A stretch of 64,000 bases of DNA from Mariannaea sp. PMI_226. Its lineage: Eukaryota > Ascomycota > Sordariomycetes > Hypocreales > Nectriaceae. The stretch is taken from positions 372,001 through 436,000 of the forward strand of contig JANFOG010000015.1 in assembly GCA_024336345.1 (NCBI GenBank), in the 5' to 3' direction. The translations under genes were made by a program, and so were the position numbers. Positions 37,942 through 47,059 of this stretch are shown here, one piece after another; within the stretch, counting starts at the first letter, position 1; every line of letters starts with the position of its first letter. Under the pieces are notes generated by a model that saw only the letters and a program-made list of their open reading frames with translations, was not told the DNA's origin and made no database searches.

Positions 37942-38364
37942 ATGGTTTCTGCACTCGCTATCCTTGCCACCACCTTGAGTGTTGCTTGCACCATCAACGC
38001 AACTCAGGTTACGAAGCTGGTTGTAGATATTGCAGGTGGTGTGGATACCGGATCCTGCGCAACCGTTGTCGGCTTCGATGACGCTCCTGATGTTGAGCTC
38101 GACGGATGCGCACAATCCAGCTCCGGGATCACAGTTCCCACGGATCTGGGCGATGTGACTGTCAAGTGCGACGTCAACTCTCAAGGCGGAGGAGCAAGCC
38201 AATGTCTCAACCAAAGGGTGGTCTGTCGCGCAGGCTGCTGTGCCACCGTCAACATTCAGCTTAGCGATGCTTCATGCACTGTTGGCGACATCTGCTCCTC
38301 GGGATCCTGTACTGCGTGCGCCGAGAGTGTGGGAATTAATGTCCCTGCCAATCTCGAATGCTGA
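37942..38364 (+). CDS. small secreted cysteine-rich protein
   Basis: Single-exon 140-residue protein. Residues 1-20 (MVSALAILATTLSVACTINA) look like a signal peptide with an A-x-A-type site. The mature part holds 12 cysteines, including one CC pair (CRAGCCATV) and a cluster near the C-terminus (CTVGDICSSGSCTACAE), an even number suited to disulfides. It is not a hydrophobin: the eight-Cys spacing with two CC pairs is absent. Size, secretion signal, Cys content and a strong TATA box fit a candidate effector or surface protein. No family recognised. It lies in an accessory stretch between an NLR with a MITE and a lipase. Confidence 0.82.
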   Translation: MVSALAILATTLSVACTINATQVTKLVVDIAGGVDTGSCATVVGFDDAPDVELDGCAQSSSGITVPTDLGDVTVKCDVNSQGGGASQCLNQRVVCRAGCCATVNIQLSDASCTVGDICSSGSCTACAESVGINVPANLEC

Positions 38365-39787
38365 TAGACCCTCTATCTCTCCAGCTGAGGACGAAAGGCT
38401 TTGTGCTGCTAGGCTAGGAGGATGTCATTGGAGGCTGTTTACGAGTGATGGTTGTGGTTATTCTACCGTCGGTTCGACGAGTATGGGCTTGGTCAAATCA
38501 GATGTACTTAGACAGTAGATAGCCTACAATTCCACAGATATTTGCTTTAGCAGAGATGTGCACCATTGTGACATATCCACCGGTAGAAACGGGACGACGT
38601 CATATACCATCCTTGCCACAAAGAAACTATACTTGAATAATCGCTAGATATCCCTGTCACACATGTTCTCCTGCTGGTCAGTCGCCAGTGATCAACGTAA
38701 CTGTGGGCACCAGGACTGGGGATTGATCTTGTTTTCTCCACATTCACCCTTGTAAGGCTGGTCTAGACGACACGCCAAGGATAAAGTTATATTTACTTAA
38801 CCAATTAGCATTGGACAAAAAAATGAACGAAAATCCCTAGTTCAGACAGTTGCATAGGCTGCGGAAATAAAAAGCGATACAACGTGCGCTTAGAGGATGA
38901 TGGGTACAAGGGCAAGGGGCAGGGCCGGAACCAGATTGCCACAGTACGCGTATTCCTGCATGGATGTATAATCAGTATCCGAGGGACGAAATCAAATAAG
39001 GAAATAGATTTCTATTGGAAGCAGTACCTTCGTAGAGGAAACAGTTAACCGTACCAGGTAGATGATTATGCCTCTTTCAGCACCGATACTCTATCCACAC
39101 ACACGCTGGGCTCGGCGAGATGCGTTGGGGAAATACGGATAGGATTCTGCGCAAATATAACAAAAAAACACGAACATTGCAAATCGCAAGGGAATTCAAA
39201 CGCTTGATAGATACTTGTGAGTAGTCATGTAGTTCATCACTTACTTATTTTGATGATGAATGATTCTGTAGGTCACATCATACCTAGGAAGAAATACTAA
39301 TAAGACCCATCTGATGTAGGCTTTGAAAATGTGTAGTCAATCATGAACCAATTGTTCCAGTTTACGTCAATGCTCGGATTATCCACTCATTCAAAATTGT
39401 GCACAAAAGCTGCAGCAGAATGCACGTAAAAGAAATTTGAACGTGGAGACGAGTTATTGGACAAGAAGTTTGCAATGGACGCCAAAAAGTGCAGTTCGGG
39501 TGGCGGTGCAATTGATGCCTTGTCGAGTTTCTGTTCATCATTGGACAAAATGAATTGAAAGGATGGAAGTCAGGTGGCATCACACAAGTAGAAAAAGTTG
39601 TTCTCATCAGTCATCACACAGATAGCCAATTATAGTCAAGACAGAAGCGCCTTGGGTTCTGTTGTAGCACTGGTTTATTACGAGAGTTTCCGTGCTCAAG
39701 GCATGGTGTATATATACCCATCGCGTCTTTAACTCATTTGCAAGCTCCTTTGCAGTCGGCCGTCATCCAACTATATACTCACTGAGA
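38365..39787. other. intergenic, no gene seen
   Basis: No supported gene; it contains the TATA box at 39709 for the next gene. Confidence 0.5.
39709..39716 (+). promoter_or_regulatory. TATA box
   Basis: TATATATA lies 79 bp before the ATG at 39788. No ATG falls between, so the transcript should start with the MAEQ frame. Confidence 0.55.
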
Positions 39788-40382
39788 ATGGCTGAACAAA
39801 TCATCCCCAGCAACGGGCTATTGCATGATGCTCTTCTCATCTTGGGCAGCTCAGATGTCGTCGAGCATGCCCAAACCAAGACCCTCATTCTAAGCAAGTT
39901 TCCCAAGAAAAACCAGCTCGAAACCTGGGAGGGAGGTGAGCGAAACTGGACAAGGCAAGATGCAGCCCATTCATAAAAAGCCCACGTACAAGAATAGCGT
40001 ACTCATCAAGATCAACAGTTTTGAACAAAACTTTGTGACAGGTCTCAGTGGAAAAGCCACCGTCGCGGCCACAGGCTCTTATCCTCATGGAAAGGGGAGG
40101 CAACAATTCAGCATCAAGCCAGGCGATCGTTGGGAGCTGCGGTGGGATTACGACACCGCCAAAGGGTCTCACGTCAATGTCAAGGTGGGCGAAAACAAAT
40201 TTGCCCCTATCTATCCGGAGGGATCTATCAAGAGGAATCCCAACACAGCGCCCGGCACGTATTTCGACGCCATACGAGATCAAACGTCCTTCGTGGGATA
40301 TAATAAAGGAATGAGTCAGGAGGATTTGGACTACTGCGCCAAAATGCTATCCGAATATTACTGTAGCAAGTTTAGCAATTAA
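39788..40382 (+). CDS. small unknown protein, reading frame split
   Basis: Two frames meet here. The first ATG downstream of the TATA box opens MAEQIIPSNGLLHDALL and runs about 50 codons to a G-rich tract (about 39926-39937), then stops at 39976. The second frame, offset by one base, is open from 39936, has its own ATG at 39960 and ends at 40382 (140 residues, containing SIKPGDRWELRWDYDT and ending YYCSKFSN). The only donor-like GTGAGC at 39936 cannot be paired with an acceptor that keeps phase. So either there is a one-base frameshift (real or an assembly error in the G tract) or translation starts at 39960. The family is not recognised. Confidence 0.45.
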
Positions 40383-40708
40383 ACAACTCATTCACTACCT
40401 GGTTGAACAACGCGGAGAAAAAGAAGACAATGACGTACTGTGTGATCTGCGTTTCTGGGTTGCATCTCACATCAGATTCTGTCTCCCTGTGTCTCACAAC
40501 CGGTGTCGAATGGAAAAGAGCCCGTGCAGTGCAGCATTCGTTGCTCCATTTTCGAGATTTCACCCCCACATTCTCGACAGAGTATCAGCAAAGAATCAAG
40601 TCATCCGCCCTTCAACTCATTGTTATTTGAATAGACAATCCTCTTCATCGCCATCAAATTGAATACCACGAGTGAATCAATTTAATTTATTCCAAGGCCA
40701 TCTAAAAC
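40383..40708. other. short intergenic region
   Basis: Leader of the lipase gene; nothing else seen. Confidence 0.5.
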
Positions 40709-42091
40709 ATGTCCCACAAGGCTGCGCGCAGCTACTCTCACTCACTCGACTCCCATTCTGAACGCGGGACCGGCGAAGAAGATCGAGACCAACACGTCCC
40801 CGTGCAAACATACTCGGCACCGGACAATGGCGGCCTGCGTCCTCTCTCCTGGCTATTTGGTCTCTCCCCGAGATCAGAGTCTCATCCTCTACCACCCAGC
40901 CAAGATCCCTGGTACAAGGCACCGCCTGGTTTCGAGTCCAGACAGCCCGGAGATATTCTCCGCATACGCCCCGCCACGAACAACCTCATTGACAGTGTCA
41001 GCAATGCCTCCGCAGCGTACCATATACTCTATCGCACGACCGACTCGCGCTATAAGCCCTCTTGGGCAGTGACGACCCTGTTCACACCTCATCACGTTTA
41101 TTCATCTCCCTCGGGCAGAGCTGCTTTGCTGTCCTATCAGTTTGCCTACAACACGGCCAATCTGGACTCTTGCCCGTCTTTTGGTTTGTATGGGAGGCTT
41201 TTCAAAGATGGCAATACCGACATTGGCACCAAGTCAAATACTTCATTCATTGGTAATCTTCTCGCCCAAGGCTGGGTCGTCAACACTCCCGACCACCTGG
41301 GACCCAACTCTGCGTTTGGCGCCAGTGTCCAGTCAGGCCACGCAACGCTCGACTCTATCCGTGCGGTTCACAACTTGGGCCAACTGACCGGCGCGTCGGA
41401 GTTTATTACTGCCATGTGGGGGTACAGCGGTGGCAGTATTGCTACGCTTGCTGCGTCCGAGTTGCAGCCGCGGTATGCCCCAGATCTCGAGTTGGCGGGA
41501 GCTGTGCTGGGTGGCCTTGTTGATGATATTTCTGCCGATTTTGACCGCATTAATAAGAGTATTCTTGCGAGCACTTTGGTGGCTGTCTTGCTGGGTCTGA
41601 CCGTGCAGTATCCTGAGGCGAAAGAGTATCTGGAAAGTCAGCTAGTCCCGGAGACCAAAGACGAGTTTTTATCGGTGAGAGACATTAACCTCGCCGACTC
41701 GGTCAAGCTATTCGCTCAAAGGGACATCTATGGCTACTTCAAAGGTGGTGCCGCAGATTTGCAGGCACCTATCCTACGAAGACTATATAATTCACAAGCA
41801 AAGCTTGGCTTCAAGGGAGTGCCCACGATGCCCATGTTCGTGTACAAGGCAATCGGAGACCAGTATGTTCCCATTGAGCAAACAGACATCACGGTGAGCA
41901 GGCTTTGCAATGGTGGTGCGAATATTAGGTATGAAAGAAACACGGTAGGCGAGCACGTTTCTGAGATTGAGAATGGGAAGCCGAGAGCAATGAAGTGGCT
42001 CCGGAACATTTTTGATGAATCGTATGAGGCACCTATATCAGGATGCGATATCAAGGATGTAACTGTGGATATTTCAACCGAGAGTGCCTAG
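40709..42091 (+). CDS. secretory-lipase family protein (LIP type)
   Basis: Single-exon 460-residue alpha/beta hydrolase of the Candida-type secretory lipase family. The core starts near residue 63 (PPSQDPWYKAPPGFES). The nucleophile elbow is GYSGGS (Ser240), with IGDQYVP (Asp384) and GEHVSE (His416) completing a triad by family position. Family members hydrolyse triacylglycerols outside the cell. Here the first 60 residues are polar (SHSLDSHSERGTGEEDRDQ) with no clear signal peptide, so the protein may be intracellular, the signal may lie on a missed exon, or the start may be wrong. Otherwise length and motifs are normal. Confidence 0.9.
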   Translation: MSHKAARSYSHSLDSHSERGTGEEDRDQHVPVQTYSAPDNGGLRPLSWLFGLSPRSESHPLPPSQDPWYKAPPGFESRQPGDILRIRPATNNLIDSVSNASAAYHILYRTTDSRYKPSWAVTTLFTPHHVYSSPSGRAALLSYQFAYNTANLDSCPSFGLYGRLFKDGNTDIGTKSNTSFIGNLLAQGWVVNTPDHLGPNSAFGASVQSGHATLDSIRAVHNLGQLTGASEFITAMWGYSGGSIATLAASELQPRYAPDLELAGAVLGGLVDDISADFDRINKSILASTLVAVLLGLTVQYPEAKEYLESQLVPETKDEFLSVRDINLADSVKLFAQRDIYGYFKGGAADLQAPILRRLYNSQAKLGFKGVPTMPMFVYKAIGDQYVPIEQTDITVSRLCNGGANIRYERNTVGEHVSEIENGKPRAMKWLRNIFDESYEAPISGCDIKDVTVDISTESA

Positions 42092-42439
42092 AATGCCATT
42101 GTCCTGTAGTATTTTCCCTAGTCTTGTTGATCTCAGACATGCGAGCGTAGGTCTGTAGGGTAAATACCATCAAGTGCCTTCTGTAGGTAAGATGCATTTT
42201 AGAATGCGCAGAGTGGTTTACATCGATTATCTCATTGAGCTTTGGTTGAGAAAATTGCCACTTGCAAGTATTGAAGTTTTCAATGCGGCAAAACAAGTCC
42301 TCTCTTCGACAATGCTGTCGTATGTGCAGGTTCATATTGCCTTGGCCTCGCCATGACCAACCACACAAGCAACAACACCTCTTCATAACAAAAGACTAAC
42401 AAAAAGTAATAGAATGAAGAAAAAAAGAAAGCAAAATAT
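42092..42439. other. intergenic, no gene seen
   Basis: 3' region of the lipase; it ends in an A-rich stretch that on the minus strand is the T-rich terminator of the 5S copy. Confidence 0.55.
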
Positions 42440-42558
42440 ACATACAACAGTGAGGATTCCCCGGTCGTCACCGACCCGAGTACTAATTCACCGCTTCTCA
42501 GTTTAACGTGCGGAGAGCAGACGGGATCCAGTGTTCTCTAAGAGCTATGGTCGTATGT
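42440..42558 (-). rRNA. 5S rRNA copy 1, probably a pseudogene
   Basis: 119 nt on the minus strand. It starts ACATACGACCATAG and ends CTGTTGTATG, as fungal 5S rRNA does, with GGATCCCGTCTGCTCTCCG inside. Compared with copy 2 it has scattered changes, including in the 3' control region (TTAGTACTCGGGT where copy 2 has TTAGTAGTTGGGT) and ACCGGGGAATCC instead of ACCAGCGAATCC. These suggest decay. A T-rich run follows a few bases after the 3' end. Confidence 0.75.
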
Positions 42559-42631
42559 ATCCGACCCAGCCGCAAGGAGGTTTCATGAACATGGTGTGAA
42601 GCAATCTAGCACAGAATGCAAAAAAAGAAAA

Positions 42632-42749
42632 CATACAACAGCAGGGATTCGCTGGTCGTCACCGACCCAACTACTAATCTGCCGCTTCTCAGCTTGACGT
42701 ACGGAGAGCAGACGGGATCCAGTATTTTCTAAGAGCTATGGTCGTATGT
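42632..42749 (-). rRNA. 5S rRNA copy 2
   Basis: 118 nt on the minus strand with the conserved 5' ACATACGACCATAG, the internal promoter region TTAGTAGTTGGGTCGGTGAC, GACCAGCGAATCCC and the 3' TGTTGTATG. A TTTTCTTTTTT run directly follows, as needed for RNA polymerase III termination. Helix II reads CTCTTAG against CTGAGAAG, different from the common fungal type, so it looks like a variant isotype. In many Pezizomycotina 5S genes are dispersed rather than in the rDNA unit, which fits. It lies 73 bp from copy 1. Confidence 0.88.
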
Positions 42750-42892
42750 GACAGACGATGGAGGTGATGCAGCTGATATACCTCAGCTTCTCTGCCCTCA
42801 GGCCGTTTGGCAGAGTCGCTCCTCAACATAGTGTAGTACTGGTATATCAACTCGACACCTAACATTCCCTCATACCAAATGCACTCCAGTAC

Positions 42893-42920
42893 CCCTGTTA
42901 CCGATGTGTCGTTCTATTGG
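42893..42920 (+). promoter_or_regulatory. composite element copy 1 (CCCTGTTACCGATGT-N8-ATTGG)
   Basis: A 15-bp motif followed by exactly 8 bases and an inverted CCAAT box. Two further copies lie downstream with the same spacer length. Confidence 0.6.
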
Positions 42921-42934
42921 CTCCAACTTGACCC

Positions 42935-42962
42935 CCCTGCTACCGATGTTGTCTCTTATTGG
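42935..42962 (+). promoter_or_regulatory. composite element copy 2 (CCCTGCTACCGATGT-N8-ATTGG)
   Basis: Same architecture as copy 1 with one change in the 15-bp motif and an unrelated 8-base spacer. Confidence 0.6.
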
Positions 42963-43008
42963 TTCTGGTGGATCATCATCTTGAGCTTTTCCACAAGAAG
43001 CACAGTAA

Positions 43009-43036
43009 CCCTGTTAACGATGTCTTCTCCTATTGG
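43009..43036 (+). promoter_or_regulatory. composite element copy 3 (CCCTGTTAACGATGT-N8-ATTGG)
   Basis: Same architecture, one change in the 15-bp motif. It lies 240 bp before the ATG of the Zn2Cys6 gene. Confidence 0.6.
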
Positions 43037-43275
43037 TCAAGTCGCGCCATACTTCGACACATCACCAACGCTGTTGCTGGTGTTGGCTATCATTGGGTAC
43101 AGAACGCATTCTTACTGCCTGGAGCGGTACTCAACGTGTTGTATCTATGTACTGTAATACTTTGTGATCTTCAAATTTTCCAAATGATAAATAGTAAGGG
43201 CGGTCACCTAGATTTCTGTCCATCAAAACCATCCAACTCTCCCCTCTCAATCTCTCAATAAGGATCCTTTTCCTC

Positions 43276-45708
43276 ATGAACTCCCTCTCAACAAATCATC
43301 CTCAAAGTGAGGTTCCTGCTTCACAAAATGAGACTGACATCGAACTACTGCCGGGACTCTTTATCGATCCCAATTTCACCACCCTATCCTCTCCATTGGT
43401 TGGAAGCCTCGACCAAAATCCACTCAATATGAATTTTCTCGAGCCCACCACTACCTTGCTACAGACCCAGCCAGGCGAGAAACTCCCATGGCCCGTTCAA
43501 CCCCCGATTTTGACTGAACCCGTTAGTTTAGCTAGTCTAGGTAAGTAGTTAATACACGTCATAATTTGAACTATGTTATGGAATTTTCATGTACTCATTT
43601 GGTTCATTTTTAGGGTACCCCAGTAGTTTTGAGATTCCTACCATCGCTGGTCCATCCATTTACGGATATGAATCCTATGCGACAAATTTGGCGCCCGCCA
43701 ATGACAAAATCTCCAATTACAACGATTTAACCATCAACCCCAGTCACCAAGACTTTTCTCCTGGCCCTCAAACTGGAGTCTCTACATCCAACATGTCACA
43801 TGTCTTTGGCAGTCTCGCTTCTCCAAACACATACTTTGAGCATGCTCCAGCAATTAATCATCTCCAGTCATTCCACAATTCGGATTTGGCATCTATTCAA
43901 TATCTTCAGAGTAGCACCGGTGGGTTCGCTCCATCTTTGAAGGGGAGAAATTCAATCAAAGCTATAGACCTTTGAAAACTAGCCTGAATACTGACCAACT
44001 GTATAGAACTCAACACTGATTTCTTCATGATATCAGCCCCTGGCTTATCGGATTTCCAAGCTTCCTCTCCATTCCATGTGTCCTCATCCCCATCATCATG
44101 GCAGCAACCTTCCGACGGTGGACTACATGTGCAACAAACAAGCGGTTCAATTCATGACCCTCACAGCCTTGTTCAAACCGCACCTGTTTTCGATTGCTAC
44201 ATGCCCCATAATGTTGCGTTGCTCCCCCAGCCACGTGCCACTGTTGCAGTAACCAGCACCTTGCCTCCTCGACGCAGAGGGGAGAGACATAAACCACTTA
44301 CAAAAGAACAAGACCAAGGTCAAAAAAATGCCAGAAGAGAAGGCGTATGTATCAAATGTCGCAAGATGAAAATCAAGGTGAATAATAGTCTGACCCGTTT
44401 ATCCGGAATGCATTAACCAATTGTAGTGCGCTGAAGGCATTCCTTGTAATGCCTGCCTTCGAGTCTCTAAAGCGAGAATATGGAGGGAGCCTTGCACAAA
44501 AGCCCAGTTTCTAGACATCGTCGAACTAGGTTCATACTTTCCTGGTAGAATGAAAGCAAATTTTGGGGTTCTGCATAGTAGGCTGACTGTTGAACAGGTA
44601 CAACAATGCGAGAGGTCCAAATTGTTGAGAATGGTAACTTCGATCTAGCTGTCCTAGTGAAATTGAAAAACTGTCTAGTAATGGCGTCTAAAGCTGGACC
44701 ACTTTTAGATTGTTCTCCTGAGGACCCCATCACGATTCCTATGCTCTTGGGGCCGACAATTCTGTTGTCAAATTTGAAATTCGACAGCGTTTTCTTATGT
44801 CAGCCGAGTTCAGACATTCAATTATCCCTTATACAAGACTTCCAGAACCCTCAATCCTCCTATCAATTCATCGAAAAATTCGCGATTCCCTATCTTAGCC
44901 CAGCGGGGGATTCTACAGTTGCCGACGAAGAAGAGAAATTCCAGTGGGTGGTATGTTGTCTCAATCGATGTGATCATAGCTGAAGCAGATTCTAAATCTA
45001 ACGAGCTACAAGAGAATTATGCTGTTCATTCTTAGTTCGTTCTATGACAACTTCATCAGTGGCGACATGGTTGATTTAAGTGTGTCTGCTAAGGTTGAGA
45101 TTTCAGAAGGGGATAAGGAGAATGCTTTTCATCACATGATAAGCTATGCAGTCTGGGTTGCTAGCCGGTTTCTAGAAATCAGTCTCTTTCATTACCTCCA
45201 GGAGGTTTCGAACAGGATTCTAGAGGAGGTGCCTATCGACGAACAGAAAGAATACATCATCTCTATGATTACAACACTCATGGCAAAGCCTTGCTTCACC
45301 ACTCTTCTCACGGAACGTTTTGCAGAGGTAAAAACTCCAAGAACACTACCGAAATTTATTTCTGATCTAACGAAGGTGCCACAGAAGGCAAGTGTTCCCT
45401 CATATCTCTCCGCAAATGAAGCTCTTGTCGATCGCCAAAATCGGCTACGGACGGCTTTCTGGGTTTATATTTCAATTGCTGTTAGCAGACAACCGGCATG
45501 GACTGATTTCTGCGGGTCAGTCGACAGAGAATTTCCGAGCATTTCTTTTCGGGAGATGGCCCCAGAATTCCGGAAGAGTTTGGCTGCATTTGATTCAACA
45601 CTGGAAAGGCGTCGTTTCAGTGGTTTAACCAAATCATGGCATACCTGTGTCCTTTTGCCGAAATACGCCCGGAAGAGCTCAAGCAAACAAAAGTCAAGAA
45701 ATAAATAA
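43276..45708 (+). CDS. Zn2Cys6-type transcription factor
   Basis: Six exons: 43276-43540, 43614-43919, 44007-44377, 44427-44544, 44598-44950 and 45013-45708, giving 702 residues; all introns keep phase. The zinc cluster is Cys305-x2-Cys308-x6-Cys315-x5-Cys321-x2-Cys324-x12-Cys337, with CIKCRKMKIK and the following REPCTKAQFLDIVELG typical of one fungal subfamily. The intron at 44378-44426 falls exactly before the third Cys. It is unusual that the cluster sits in the middle: about 300 residues of Ser/Pro/Gln/Asn-rich, probably disordered sequence come first, perhaps an activation domain. The C-terminal half is helical with no recognised domain. The likely role is a nuclear DNA-binding regulator; targets unknown. 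Upstream lies a triplicated CCAAT-containing element. Confidence 0.85.
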
Positions 45709-47059
45709 TTGGGATTTATTTATCCGTGGAAGCTTTGGCACATTCTTTATTTTGCATATTGCTTTAAATAACGGGGTGAATTGCGAAGAATCAGCAACCA
45801 ACAGGCGGGGGAGAGTGGTCATGCGCAACTGAGGGAGGTAGGGAATCATGTATCGTTCAATTATTCATCACAAGAACTTCAGACTTCTTAGGTAGTCGAA
45901 ATACCCTAATAGATGGAGTGAGTAGCTCAAGAATGTGGCTAGTACGGTATTATATAGCTCTAGAGATATCAACTTTGCCAAGTTTTCTCAGTTGAAAGCA
46001 ACCCAACATCGCACTCGATATTGCAATAGATAATTGCTAATCATTGAAATAAAGTCCTTAAGATACTACCAAGACTTATCACTTCATCTGAACTAACATA
46101 GTTACATGGCCTACTTGAACAGAGGGCTTCTCTCGCCTTACCGTGTGGATACTTGATGGTGTAGCACAGTTGCAACTCCTCCTGCAGTACCCTGTCGACC
46201 CTGTCTTCCTAGAATTACTGCGCTAGACATGGTAAGGGACGTGATGAAAACGATAAGAAGATAACACTGAGGACCAATAATGAAAGTGCATGTTCACCGG
46301 TATTTGGCGGCGACAACTATAAACATGTATAGGCGGAGATGGCCTAAATGGCATATGGCGGGATCATTATAAGCCGAGTATTGGTGAGGCGTGAACTTCA
46401 TGGTGTAATTGGGAACAGCGTTGAATTAATTGGTGGACAAAGAAACCAAATATTGTAGTTCGAACAAGATTTCTTTGAAGAATCCTCACTTAAAGATGTT
46501 GTAGTTGTCTTCAATTTCCTAGAGCAGTGATGCGCGAACATTTGTACCTTTCCCAGCCCGATCTCATCGGACAATCCATCCTAATTACTCACCTTTAAAG
46601 ATTTTACATCAATTCACCTTCAAATTTCGAATCCCAGTTGCATATTGGGAGACTGTATGTATCGTTGCATGTGTATTCTGATCCCCATCAGTTGCATCTC
46701 CTATGGCCAACTTTTAGAAGGGTGGACCGAGTGGCCAGGTCGCAGGACAGTTCTCAATTGGTATGGATGCCTGCTTAATTCTAAAAACTAATCTCATTGT
46801 ACTCGTTTTATCTTCTCCTCTATATTTCTCTGTCTTTCTCTCTCACTTCTACTGAAATCACCCCAACGTTTCTGCCTCCATCGCACTATGCTGCTAGTGA
46901 CAGGATAGAATAAATTAGTAAATGCTCTTCTTGGGTGAGTCTCTCTTTCGACAGGACTTAAATGGCTTCGGAGGCTCTATTCTGCAATATATGTGCTCTT
47001 GCAAAACTCTGTAAACACCTATTCTTGGAATTGTAATGTATCAAAGTATCATTCAACCC
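45709..47059. other. intergenic, no gene seen
   Basis: AT-rich and without supported frames. No remnant of NB-ARC, ankyrin or WD sequence was found on the minus strand, where the rest of the PNP_UDP gene would be expected. Confidence 0.5.

Larger units (their letters stand above)
42750..43275. other. promoter region of the Zn2Cys6 gene
   Basis: Holds three copies of a composite element ending in ATTGG (listed separately), plus a fourth ATTGG at 43092-43096. No coding region supported. Confidence 0.6.

Noticed and set aside
39936..39959. 24-nt intron (GTGAGC...GCAAG) joining the two small frames
   Set aside because: Too short for a fungal spliceosomal intron and it would not keep the phase.
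46600..46660. TTCGAAT loop resembling a tRNA T-arm
   Set aside because: Flanking bases do not form the 5-bp stem and no acceptor or anticodon arm is found; other TTCGAA sites (about 37272, 31325) fail too.
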